Below, one piece after another: positions 27,301 through 35,150 of a DNA stretch of 64,000 nucleotides (position 1 is its first letter; each line of letters opens with the position of its first letter). The notes under the pieces were generated by a model. The model had not been told where the DNA came from. It saw nothing but the letters and a program-made list of their open reading frames with translations, and did no database searches. The translations under genes and the position numbers were made by a program. Origin of the DNA: Larkinella sp. C7 (GTDB taxonomy: Bacteria > Bacteroidota > Bacteroidia > Cytophagales > Spirosomataceae); the NCBI RefSeq assembly GCF_006149005.1, contig NZ_VBSL01000005.1, positions 372,338-436,337 of the forward strand, given 5' to 3'.

Positions 27301-27776
27301 CCACGCCCCGAATCATCTACGGCCTTGCGCCGAACATTCAGTACAAAGGTTTTACGCTCGATATTCTTTTTCAGGGAGCGGCCAAAACCAACTTCTATTA
27401 TTCGGGCAGTGCGGCCTGGGCCTTCAGCAACGGCATGGGCGCGGTCCGGGAAACGCTGGACTACTGGACGCCCGAAAATCCGGATGCTACCTACCCGCGC
27501 ATCACCAACGCCCCGACGACCAACAACACCCAGGTGTCGTCGTTCTGGATCGGCGATGCCAGCTACCTGCGGTTGAAAAGCGCGACCCTGTCGTATGCGA
27601 TTCCGTCGGTGATCACGCAGCGAATAAAAATCCAGCATGCGCGGATCTACGTATCGGGGCAGAACATCCTGACGTGGACGAAACTGCGGAATTTTGACCC
27701 GGAAATTACGCAGGCCAATGCCTGGAGTTATCCGCAGCAGAAAGTGATGTCAGTTGGCTTGAATGTTACCTTTTAA
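24327..27776 (+). CDS. SusC/RagA family TonB-linked outer-membrane transporter with STN domain
   Basis: A 1149-residue TonB-dependent receptor. In order: signal peptide (1-22), STN/secretin N-terminal signalling domain (about 40-110, VDILFFDRIVEGYVV), variable linker, carboxypeptidase-D regulatory-like domain (about 162-245), the SusC signature (VVVGYGVQKKTSVTAAVSAM), plug domain with YIRGISSTGNNQPLLIVDN, and a beta barrel ending AWSYPQQKVMSVGLNVTF. The STN domain fits regulation by the FecR/sigma pair upstream. It imports an oligosaccharide or other large nutrient together with SusD. The ATG at 24327 begins the signal peptide, although the frame is open to 24144 inside fecR. Long minus-strand frames within it are antisense shadows. 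Confidence 0.95.
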   Translation: MKKRIPPLLILLLGVIQPGFAQMLAKAQTSARQPLSVRPENRQLKETLRELKNHYKVDILFFDRIVEGYVVSSDAIRWDDRLETNLETVLKPFGLSYKKSKNGGYVITAKEPQRRSEINPSRFPEAPFARQTESRPTAEAAALEVPAARVVEKPVVADITIQGRVTDAGKGEDLPGVSIVLKGSTRGTTSDGTGTYKLAIPGPEAVLVFSFVGYEPQEVLVGSRTEINVSLKPDIKALSEVVVVGYGVQKKTSVTAAVSAMKGEEIASVPVTNLSNSLGGRLPGVIVKQASGEPGRDGSNIYIRGISSTGNNQPLLIVDNIPRSFQQLDPNTIETFTILKDAAAVAPYGVAGANGVVLVTTKRGKTGTPSLTYNAYVGFQNPTVMPDYLYGYDFASLKNAAAKYAGLPEPYSAEALQKFRDGSDNDSYPADNYVKEIVNRNAVITTHNIELSGGAERIKYYASLGYQYQAGMWPSTSNKRYNLAINLDAQATKTTKISFNLNGRVQKSQYPSIGTSRLFELIAYSHLQNGPLFFSNGMNGTYVTGSIYNSGYQKTNTTALYSQLSVEQEIPFIPGLVAKGTIAYDPTMILDKIWTTPVHLATINTATKVITDGIFGQAKSSLNQTYNQTQQLTYQASLNYVRSFGKSTVGALAVFEAKANDAMLLGATRRNYNLGIDELDMGSSSQADMTTTGTSNYGRQMGLVYRVTYDYADKYLFEASGRYDGSYYFAPENRYGFFPAFSLGWRLSEENFIKNNVRWIDNLRLRGSYGEVGALAGSAFQYMSTYSVVGPAYVLGGNAVQALRERNEPNPNITWERAKKTDVGIEATLWKGLLNLEMDYFYEKRSNMLVNPDVIVPSEYGIGLSQVNAGIMQNQGIDLSIGSSHRFPSGLRVSLNGNFTYAKNKLLQVFEAGATYNNLNRRLTGKPLGTQFGFQSLGLFQVADFDEAGNLKTGIATQPWGKVQPGDIRYQDMNNDGKINDDDLTRIGDAVATPRIIYGLAPNIQYKGFTLDILFQGAAKTNFYYSGSAAWAFSNGMGAVRETLDYWTPENPDATYPRITNAPTTNNTQVSSFWIGDASYLRLKSATLSYAIPSVITQRIKIQHARIYVSGQNILTWTKLRNFDPEITQANAWSYPQQKVMSVGLNVTF

Positions 27777-27797
27777 TCCTGAAAACAAACACCCACG

Positions 27798-29444
27798 ATG
27801 AACCTGTCTAGGCTTATGAAGTTGAATGGCAAAGTAGCTTTGCTGTTCCTGATCCTGGGAGTTTTCTCCTGCAAAGATTTTCTGGACGTGGCTCCCAAAG
27901 ACCAGATTTCGGACGACATCGTCTGGACGGATGCCGCCACGGCCGATCTGTTTCTGAACAACGTCTACTCGGGCATTCCGGGCCCGTTCAACACCTTCGA
28001 CCCGTGGGAAAACTTTACGGACAACGCGATGAACGGCGTCAACGGGCTGCCCAGCCGGGTTTTATACTCGCCGTCGGTCTATACAGCCAGCAACGCGCCC
28101 AACTGGTGGGGGCAGTATGCCAACATCCGCCGGGCCAATTTATTTATCGAAAAAGTTACGGCGTCGGCCTTTCCGGATACCTGGAAAAAACCCAAATTAG
28201 CGGAAGCCCGGTTTTTGCGCGCCTATTACTTCCAATTGCTCTGGACCGCCCACGGCGGGGTTCCGATCATCACCAATTCGCTGAACCAGAACACGCAGGG
28301 CGACGCCATTTTCCGGGCGCGGAATACCGACGAAGAAACCTACAAATTCATTGTGGACGAGTGTGCCGCCATTGTCGATGATCTGCCGCTCAAGGCCGAA
28401 GCGGGCCGGGTTTCCAAAGCCTCGGCGCTGACGCTGAAAGGCTGGTGCGAACTGTTCTGGGCCAGCCCGTTGAAAAATACCGCCAACGACAAAGCCCGCT
28501 GGGCATTGGCGGCCGCCACCAACAAGCGTGTCATCGATCTGGGTTCACACAGCCTGTTTTCCAATTACGAAACGCAATTTTACGAGGACAACAACAACAA
28601 TGTGGAAGTGCTTTTTGCCAAGCAATACCTCGGTGGAACGGCCTTGGGCAGTGGCAAAGAAGGCCTTTGGGGGCCCTGGATGGTTGGCGGGGTTCAAAAA
28701 GCCTACGGTGGCGTCGACCCGACGCAGGAACTGGTGGACGAATACGCGATGGCCAACGGTTTACCAATTTCAGATCCGGCTTCGGGCTACGATCCGCAGA
28801 ACCCGTATGTGAACCGGGAAAAGCGGTTTTATCAGTCCATTGTCTACGACGGATCGACTTGGGTGGGGGCCGAAATGGTGATGAAACAAGGTGTCGGTAG
28901 TCGGAATGCGACGGATTTGAGTAATACCAATGAAGCGACCAATACCGGTTACTATTTGCGGAAGGGACTCAACCCGAAATACACCATCAACGGCAACCAC
29001 CTGTTGAACAGCGGCAGTTTTATCATTTACCGCTATGCGGAGGTGCTGCTCAGTTACGCCGAAGCCCAGAACGAAGCCGTTGGGCCGGACGCGTCGGTGT
29101 ATGCCGCCATCAACCAGGTGCGGACGCGGTCGGAATTGCCGAACCTGAAAACCGGCCTGACGCAGGCCGAGATGCGGGTGGCCATCATGCGGGAACGCCG
29201 GGTGGAACTGGCGTTTGAAGAACGGCGCTGGTTCGATCTGATGCGGTTGAAGCTGGCGGAAAAGAACCTGAACGGAACCTTGCACGCCATGAAAATTGAG
29301 CTGGTGGGCGGAAAACCGGTATACACGGTCATTCCTGCACCGGAAGGCGGCAAAACGTTTTTTGCCAATAAAAACTATTTGCTGCCGATTCCGCAATCGG
29401 CGCTGAACCAGAATACGAAGCTGACCCAAAACCCGAATTACTGA
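27798..29444 (+). CDS. RagB/SusD family nutrient-binding outer-membrane lipoprotein
   Basis: A 548-residue SusD-like lipoprotein. The lipobox Cys is residue 25 (GVFSCKDFLDVAPKDQI). The SusD core includes WGQYANIRRANLFIEKV, EARFLRAYYFQLLWTAHGGVPI and the C-terminal RRVELAFEERRWFDLMRL motif. It acts as the surface lid and binding protein for the SusC transporter encoded 21 bases upstream. The ligand is not predictable. It is followed after 4 bases by the dehydrogenase-cytochrome c gene, so these genes are very probably one operon. Confidence 0.95.
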   Translation: MNLSRLMKLNGKVALLFLILGVFSCKDFLDVAPKDQISDDIVWTDAATADLFLNNVYSGIPGPFNTFDPWENFTDNAMNGVNGLPSRVLYSPSVYTASNAPNWWGQYANIRRANLFIEKVTASAFPDTWKKPKLAEARFLRAYYFQLLWTAHGGVPIITNSLNQNTQGDAIFRARNTDEETYKFIVDECAAIVDDLPLKAEAGRVSKASALTLKGWCELFWASPLKNTANDKARWALAAATNKRVIDLGSHSLFSNYETQFYEDNNNNVEVLFAKQYLGGTALGSGKEGLWGPWMVGGVQKAYGGVDPTQELVDEYAMANGLPISDPASGYDPQNPYVNREKRFYQSIVYDGSTWVGAEMVMKQGVGSRNATDLSNTNEATNTGYYLRKGLNPKYTINGNHLLNSGSFIIYRYAEVLLSYAEAQNEAVGPDASVYAAINQVRTRSELPNLKTGLTQAEMRVAIMRERRVELAFEERRWFDLMRLKLAEKNLNGTLHAMKIELVGGKPVYTVIPAPEGGKTFFANKNYLLPIPQSALNQNTKLTQNPNY

Positions 29445-29448
29445 CCCA

Positions 29449-32400
29449 ATGGTAATTTCATTGACTACAATACAGCAGTATCTTTTTTACAGTCTGATCG
29501 CTGCCAGCCTGGTGATGGTGCCGGGTTGTCAGAAGTCATCTACCTCTTCAGGAACCTCGCCCGAAGAGGCTTTGAAAACGTTTGAACTCGAACCCGGTTT
29601 TCAAATCGAACTGGTCGCCAGCGAACCGCTGGTGGCCGATCCGGTCGCGATGGAAATCGACGAGGATGGACGGTTTTACGTCGTGGAAATGCACGGTTAT
29701 CCGCTCGACAAAACCGGTACCGGAAAAATCAAGCTGCTCACCGATTCCGACGGCGACGGGCGCATGGACCAAAGTACGGTTTTTGCCGAGAATCTCGTGT
29801 TGCCCACCGGGATCATGCGCTGGAAAAAAGGCGTGCTGGTGACCGATGCGCCGAATGTCTACTACCTGGAAGATACCGACGGCGATGGAAAATCGGACGT
29901 CCGCGACACGGTTTTGACCGGTTTTGCCCTCTCGAATCCGCAACACAACGTCAACGCGCCCTTCCTGGGTCTCGACAACTGGATTTACCTTGCCCACGAA
30001 TCGGCAGTGACGGCGCAGGTCTACAAGGAAGAATTTGGCGACCGGGGAAGTGATGTCTTCTTTCCCCAAAAGCCCGGCGGCATCCGCCTGCCCGACAACG
30101 CCAGTGGCCGCAGCGTCCGGTTTCGGCCCGACCGCTACGAACTCGAACCGGTGGCCGGAAACACGCAGTTTGGCCATACCTTTGACGCCTGGGGAAACCG
30201 CCTGCTGGTGAGCAACGCCAACCACGCCTACCACGAGGTCATCACGACGCCGTATCTGAAGCGCAATCCGGATTTGCTGGTTTCCAACGTCACCCAGTCG
30301 ATTTCGGATCACGGCAATGCCGCCGAAGTGTTTCCGATCACCAAAAATCCGCAAATGCAGTTGCTCACGGATATTGGCGTGATCACGTCGGCCTGTGGCA
30401 TAACGGCGTATCTGGGCAGGGCGTTTCCGGCCCTGTACGACAGCGTGACGTTTGTGGCCGAACCCGTCAGCAATCTGATTCATTTCGATAAAATCCATGA
30501 AAAAGGAGCCAGTTTTACGGCCAGCCGCGTCCACACCGGCAAAGAATTTCTGGCTTCGACGGACGCCTGGTTTCGACCCGTCAATATGTACGTCGGACCC
30601 GATGGCGCGCTGTATGTCATTGATTATTACCGGCAAATTGTCGAACACCCCGAATGGATGGCCGAAGACGTTATCAAATCCGGGGCCTTATACAATGGAA
30701 CAGATCAGGGCCGCATATACCGCATCACGCCCAAAGGAACCCAACCGGCCGTCCTGAACAAAGACCTGCTGGGAAAGGCGACCAATGCGCAGTTGATCGA
30801 AAAACTGGCTGATCGGAATGGCTGGTGGCGCCGGAATGCCCAGCGGCTTTTGCTGGACCGTGCGACACCTCAGGATGTGGCCGGACTGGAAGTCATGGCG
30901 AAAAATCCGTCGTCGCCCCTGGGTCGTCTGCACGCCCTCTGGACGCTCGAAGGGCTGAAAAAACTTCGCCCGGAATTGATTACGGCGGCTTTGAAAGACC
31001 CGGTTCCGGGCGTCCGAACCAACGCGATCAAACTGGCTGAATTGCATCTCGAAACCGCCCCGGCCCTGGTTCCGGCGTTGCTGGCGATGCCGTCCGACAG
31101 CGATCCGAAAGTACGGTTTCAGTTGCTTTGCACCCTCGGTTTTGTTGAAACGCCCGAAGCAGCCAGTGCCCGACAGAAACTGCTGTTTACCGACATCGAC
31201 GACCAGTGGGTTCAGATCGCGGCCCTTTCCGCACCGGCGTCGCAAAAAGGCGATTTGCTCAATGCGGTTCTGACGCGTTACAAGTCCGACCAACCGGCTT
31301 ATGGTTCGCTGGTCGAGCGGCTCAGTGCCATGACCGGGGTGAGTCAGCCGCCGAAAACGATCCATTCGCTCCTTCAGCAAGCGCTCGTACCGGTTTCGGC
31401 GGAAAAAGAGACGTGGCAGCCCTCCATCATCAAAGGCGTCGCTCAGGGCGTAAAACGGCGCAATGCGACGCTCGACTCAAATTTTCTGGCGGAACAACAA
31501 CTGCTAATCCGGTCTTTTTTCGATCACCCCTCCTCTTCCGTTCGCTCGGCCTGCCTTCAGTTTTTGCAGGTAACGGGTCTGCCGGACGACGCCCAAACAA
31601 CGGCGGCTTTTCAACAGGCGGTGCAGACGGCGGCTGACCCGAAACAGTCGGAAGAGAAGCGATCGGAAGCCCTCGGTTTTCTAGCCCTGCGCGACGCAAC
31701 GCCCCAGATTCCGCTCCTCAAAAAAATGATTGCGCCGAACGAGCCGCTGTCGGTTCAGGTGGCCGCATTGAAAACGCTGAGTTCGATCCCCGATGCCACG
31801 GTCAGTGACTATGTGTTGCAAAAGTGGCCCGTCATGACCCCCGACATCCGCGAACCGGCCATTGCAACGTTTTTCAGCGGCCCGGACCCGGTCAGACAAT
31901 CCCGGATCAAGCTGTTGCTGGATGCCGTCGAAAAAGGAACCATCGACCAGAATAGCATCGGCTGGCCCCGCAGCGTCGGTTTGATGGCGAACTCGAACGT
32001 CGAATCGCGAAACCGGGCGCGGGTGCTGCTGACGAAACGCGACAAACAGCGGGATGAGGTCATCAAGCAATACCAGACTTCGCTGGAACTACCGGCTGAT
32101 GCGGACAAAGGTGCGCTGGTTTTCCAGCAGAACTGTGCGCTTTGTCACCAGATCAGCAGCGCGGGTGGTATTGCCTACGGCCCCGATCTGGCGACCATCC
32201 GAAACCGGCGACCGGCCTCTATTCTGGGCGACATTCTAAACCCGAACCTGTCTATCGCCGACGGCTACGACCTCTGGACGATCACGCTGAAAAACGGCGA
32301 AACCCAGCAGGGATTGATCTCGACCGAAACACCAACGGCCCTCACCCTGCGCAACCAGGGCGGCCAGGAAACCACCATTGCCCGGCAGGACATCGAGACC

Positions 32401-32502
32401 CTGAAAGCCATGAACATGTCGGCCATGACCGTCGGTTTGGAAAAGCAGATCAACCCGCAGCAAATGGCGGATCTGCTGGCGTATATCCGGAAGGCGAAAT
32501 GA
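29449..32502 (+). CDS. PVC-type dehydrogenase lipoprotein with HEAT region and C-terminal cytochrome c
   Basis: A 1017-residue exported protein of the 'putative membrane-bound dehydrogenase / PVC-type heme-binding' family. The lipobox Cys is at 27 (MVPGCQ). An N-terminal beta-propeller (about 45-420) resembles PQQ-type glucose/sorbosone dehydrogenases (PVAMEIDEDGRFYVVEMHGY). A HEAT-like helical region covers about 440-860, and a cytochrome c domain has the heme motif C896-A-L-C-H900 with a later Met-containing region. It probably oxidises a sugar or alcohol in the periplasm and passes electrons to the respiratory chain. The coupling with SusCD (4 bases downstream of SusD) suggests the imported ligand or its product is the substrate. 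Confidence 0.9.
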   Translation: MVISLTTIQQYLFYSLIAASLVMVPGCQKSSTSSGTSPEEALKTFELEPGFQIELVASEPLVADPVAMEIDEDGRFYVVEMHGYPLDKTGTGKIKLLTDSDGDGRMDQSTVFAENLVLPTGIMRWKKGVLVTDAPNVYYLEDTDGDGKSDVRDTVLTGFALSNPQHNVNAPFLGLDNWIYLAHESAVTAQVYKEEFGDRGSDVFFPQKPGGIRLPDNASGRSVRFRPDRYELEPVAGNTQFGHTFDAWGNRLLVSNANHAYHEVITTPYLKRNPDLLVSNVTQSISDHGNAAEVFPITKNPQMQLLTDIGVITSACGITAYLGRAFPALYDSVTFVAEPVSNLIHFDKIHEKGASFTASRVHTGKEFLASTDAWFRPVNMYVGPDGALYVIDYYRQIVEHPEWMAEDVIKSGALYNGTDQGRIYRITPKGTQPAVLNKDLLGKATNAQLIEKLADRNGWWRRNAQRLLLDRATPQDVAGLEVMAKNPSSPLGRLHALWTLEGLKKLRPELITAALKDPVPGVRTNAIKLAELHLETAPALVPALLAMPSDSDPKVRFQLLCTLGFVETPEAASARQKLLFTDIDDQWVQIAALSAPASQKGDLLNAVLTRYKSDQPAYGSLVERLSAMTGVSQPPKTIHSLLQQALVPVSAEKETWQPSIIKGVAQGVKRRNATLDSNFLAEQQLLIRSFFDHPSSSVRSACLQFLQVTGLPDDAQTTAAFQQAVQTAADPKQSEEKRSEALGFLALRDATPQIPLLKKMIAPNEPLSVQVAALKTLSSIPDATVSDYVLQKWPVMTPDIREPAIATFFSGPDPVRQSRIKLLLDAVEKGTIDQNSIGWPRSVGLMANSNVESRNRARVLLTKRDKQRDEVIKQYQTSLELPADADKGALVFQQNCALCHQISSAGGIAYGPDLATIRNRRPASILGDILNPNLSIADGYDLWTITLKNGETQQGLISTETPTALTLRNQGGQETTIARQDIETLKAMNMSAMTVGLEKQINPQQMADLLAYIRKAK

Positions 32503-32594
32503 GTTTACGGTTTACGGTATTCGGTTTACGGTGGCTGACGCATGCAAACAAAACGCGTCAGCCAACCGAATACCGTAAACCGAATACCGTAAAC
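32503..32594. repeat. Imperfect long inverted repeat built of GTTTACGGTATTCG units
   Basis: Immediately after the dehydrogenase stop codon, copies of a short word (GTTTACGG, TATTCG) form a left arm that ends in GGCTGACGC. After a 13-base loop the right arm (about 32555-32594) is its reverse complement, with one extra 8-base unit. The transcript would form a long hairpin between two operon genes. This could attenuate transcription or mark an mRNA processing site, or be a palindromic repeat insertion. Confidence 0.8.
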
Positions 32595-32623
32595 CCAAAA
32601 AAACACTTCTTAACCCCTTAACC

Positions 32624-33976
32624 ATGCTTTTTTTTCAAAACCATATACCGACTTTTAAACGCCAGGTCGGCCTTTTGGCGGTAGCTGTTCTATTGCTTTT
32701 CCCGATAAGGAGTCAGGCCATCAACCCCAGAGCCACCGGTTTTCGGGCGGCTGTGGTCAAGGTAGATGTGACGCCGGAAGGCCATCAGATGCTGCTCGGC
32801 TACGGTGCCAGGCGCTCGACCGGGGTTCTGGACCGGATTTACCACCGCATCACCGTGTTGGACGACGGCAAAACGCAGTTCGTGCTGGTGTCGTCGGATT
32901 TTGCCGTGGTTTCGCCTTCCGAATACGACAAAGTGGCCGCCAAATTGAAGAGCCAGTTGGGCATCGATCCGGTGAATTTCTGGTGGACCTTAACGCACAC
33001 GCATTCGGCCCCCGAAGTGGGTCCTCCCGGTTTACCGGCCCTCTTTATGGGCGAACGGTACCAGCATAAATTCGATTCGGACTACACCGATGTAGTGGAA
33101 AAGAAGCTCATCGATGGCGTCGCTGAAGCCCGGAAGAAACTCGAACCGGCCCGGTTGGGCGTGGGCTGGGGCATGGCGCAGGCCAACATCAACCGGCGGG
33201 CCAAGGGCGTCGACGGCAAAGCGTTTCTGGGCATGGACCCGGATGGTCCGGTCGATCGCCGGATCGGGATGCTTCGACTGGATAAAGCGGACGGCACTCC
33301 GATGGCGTTGATTTCCAACTATGCGATTCACGGAACGGTGATGGGGGGCGAAAACCTGCTGATTAGCGGGGATGCGCCGGGTGTGGTCGCTCAGTATGTA
33401 GAAGAACAACTGGGCATTCCGTTGCTGTTCATCAACGGAGCCGCCGGCAACATTGCGCCAATTTACAGCCAGTACGCGAACCATAAAATCGGGCGGCTCC
33501 ACCAGTTCAAGACCTTACTGGGGGACAAAATCATTGCTGCCAACCAGTCGATCAAGGCGACCACGGCGGAAGTCAGTCTGAAAACCGCCAGCCTGGTTGT
33601 TGAAACACCCCGGAAGCCCGAACTGGGTTGGGTCGATGATTTGAAAGACTACACGCGAACCACCAAAGCCGGGGTAAATATGATCAAACTGCCCGTCCGG
33701 TTTCTGCAAATCAACGACGACATCGCCATCTGGAGCGCCCCGCTCGAACTGTTTTGTGAAATCTCCAACGAGGTTCGCGACCGGTCGCCTTTCCCCTACA
33801 CCTTCTATTTTGGCTACGGCAACGGTTGGCTGGGGTATCTGCTGACGGCCGAAGAAATCACGCACGGTGGGTATGAGATAACGGTTTCGCCCTACACGCC
33901 CGCTGCCGCCAAAGATCTGACGGAGTCCGTGGTCAATTATTTACAGGGACATCCTGCCAGCAGTCGAAAACCCTGA
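32624..33976 (+). CDS. Neutral/alkaline ceramidase-family N-terminal domain protein, exported
   Basis: A 450-residue exported protein (signal peptide to about residue 36, SQAIN). It matches the neutral/alkaline non-lysosomal ceramidase N-terminal domain: FRAAVVKVDVTPEG near residue 45, the zinc-binding motif THTHSAPEVGPPG at about 124-136, an AIHGT segment near 230 and INGAAGNIAP near 270. True ceramidases are larger and have a C-terminal domain; stand-alone members in Bacteroidota and Planctomycetes loci have unknown substrates, so ceramide hydrolysis is not assured. Position in the SusCD locus suggests amide hydrolysis of an imported glycan or glycolipid. Confidence 0.85.
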   Translation: MLFFQNHIPTFKRQVGLLAVAVLLLFPIRSQAINPRATGFRAAVVKVDVTPEGHQMLLGYGARRSTGVLDRIYHRITVLDDGKTQFVLVSSDFAVVSPSEYDKVAAKLKSQLGIDPVNFWWTLTHTHSAPEVGPPGLPALFMGERYQHKFDSDYTDVVEKKLIDGVAEARKKLEPARLGVGWGMAQANINRRAKGVDGKAFLGMDPDGPVDRRIGMLRLDKADGTPMALISNYAIHGTVMGGENLLISGDAPGVVAQYVEEQLGIPLLFINGAAGNIAPIYSQYANHKIGRLHQFKTLLGDKIIAANQSIKATTAEVSLKTASLVVETPRKPELGWVDDLKDYTRTTKAGVNMIKLPVRFLQINDDIAIWSAPLELFCEISNEVRDRSPFPYTFYFGYGNGWLGYLLTAEEITHGGYEITVSPYTPAAAKDLTESVVNYLQGHPASSRKP

Positions 33977-34016
33977 CGGCGGTTTTTTCTACCTTTGATA
34001 CCTAGACCTTATTCCC

Positions 34017-34841
34017 ATGAAACTGAACCCCATTCTTCGTGCATCTACCCTTTTCTGCGCCTTGCTCAGCCTCTCGTTTTCGAGCGAAGTGCCGCCCGCA
34101 AAACCGTCGGCAGCCCCCATTGTCTGGCCGAACGGCAAGAAAGTAGCCCTGAGCCTCAGCTTCGATGATGCCCGGCTGAGCAACGTCGACAAGGGGACGG
34201 TTTTGCTCGATCAATACGATGTTAAAGCCACCTTTTTCGTTGTGCCATCGGCGGTAAAAAAACGGCTGGAAGGCTGGAAAAAAGCCGTCGCCAGTGGTCA
34301 CGAAATGGGTAACCACTCGGTCAATCACCCGTGCAGCGGCAACTTTACCTGGTCGCGGGAAAAGGCGCTGGAAGATTATACGGGCGAGAAAATGCGGGCG
34401 GAACTGATCGAAGCCAACAAGCAGGTGCAGGAATTGCTGGGCGTCAAACCGGAGGTGTTTGCCTACCCCTGTGGGCAGATGTTTATCGGGCGCGGAAAAA
34501 CCACGCAGAGCTACGTGCCGATTGTGTCCGACCTGTTCATCAGCGGTCGCGGCTGGCGGAACGAAGCGCCCAATGATCCGGCCTATTGTGACATGGCCCA
34601 GATTTATGGAATGGAAATGGACGGAAAGGATTTTAGTGAAATCAAAGACCTGATCGAAACCGCCCGCAAAACCGGGCAATGGCTGGTGCTGGCGGGTCAC
34701 GAAACGGCCGAATCCGGGGGACAAACCACACGTCTGGCGATGTTGAAGCAACTCTGCGAATACGCCAAAGACCCCGCCAACGGCGTCTGGATTGCTCCTA
34801 TCGGAACGGTGGCCAAATACGTTAACAAACAACGGAATTAA
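34017..34841 (+). CDS. Polysaccharide deacetylase (NodB domain, carbohydrate esterase 4 type)
   Basis: A 274-residue exported protein with a signal peptide (to about residue 23). The NodB domain motifs are intact: motif 1 SFDD with Asp50 and Asp51, and motif 2 GNHSVNHP with zinc ligands His102 and His106. Later motifs (AYPCGQ, and WLVLAGHETAE with His) are also present. It should remove N- or O-acetyl groups from a polysaccharide in the periplasm or at the surface. It follows the ceramidase-like gene by 40 bases and ends in a good terminator at 34862-34896, the first clear stop of the SusCD-led operon. Confidence 0.9.
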   Translation: MKLNPILRASTLFCALLSLSFSSEVPPAKPSAAPIVWPNGKKVALSLSFDDARLSNVDKGTVLLDQYDVKATFFVVPSAVKKRLEGWKKAVASGHEMGNHSVNHPCSGNFTWSREKALEDYTGEKMRAELIEANKQVQELLGVKPEVFAYPCGQMFIGRGKTTQSYVPIVSDLFISGRGWRNEAPNDPAYCDMAQIYGMEMDGKDFSEIKDLIETARKTGQWLVLAGHETAESGGQTTRLAMLKQLCEYAKDPANGVWIAPIGTVAKYVNKQRN

Positions 34842-34861
34842 AATAGAGATGGTAATTTTTG

Positions 34862-34896
34862 TCAGCCTCCGGTTTCTGGCCGGAGGCTGATTTTTT
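34862..34896 (+). terminator. Rho-independent terminator after the deacetylase gene
   Basis: Arms 34862-34872 and 34880-34890 form an 11-base perfect stem with a 7-base loop, followed by T6 (34891-34896). It lies 20 bases past the deacetylase stop codon. Confidence 0.9.
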
Positions 34897-34933
34897 GCCA
34901 CCACCCCAAAGCCTGAAAGGCTTCCATAACTAG

Positions 34934-34952
34934 CCCCGGGTGCAACCCGGGG
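34934..34952. repeat. Short GC-rich palindrome
   Basis: CCCCGGGT and ACCCGGGG flank GCA as a perfect hairpin between the terminator and the tandem repeat that follows it. Confidence 0.7.
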
Positions 34953-35067
34953 ACCCGGGACGCGGGAATACGTGGACACGGGAATACGGGAATATGGGGA
35001 CACGGGAATATGGGGACACGGGAACACGGGAATACGGGGACGCGGGAACGCGGGAATACGGAGACAC
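34953..35067. repeat. Degenerate tandem repeat of GGGACACGGGAATA-type units
   Basis: About 115 bases consist of imperfect copies of ACGGGAATA/ACGGGAACA words, arranged in units of roughly 16 and 24 bases (GGGGACACGGGAATAT and longer variants). The minus-strand frame gives a meaningless PVFPC-like repeat protein, so it is not coding. It lies in the spacer upstream of the hydrolase fusion and may be a variable-number locus. Confidence 0.85.
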
Positions 35068-35150
35068 GTTGAGACGCCCCGTAAAACCCGTGGAAAAGAG
35101 TAGAAAAGAACCGTTTATCGCTTCCGGTTTTGAGTCGATATTCCGTTCCT

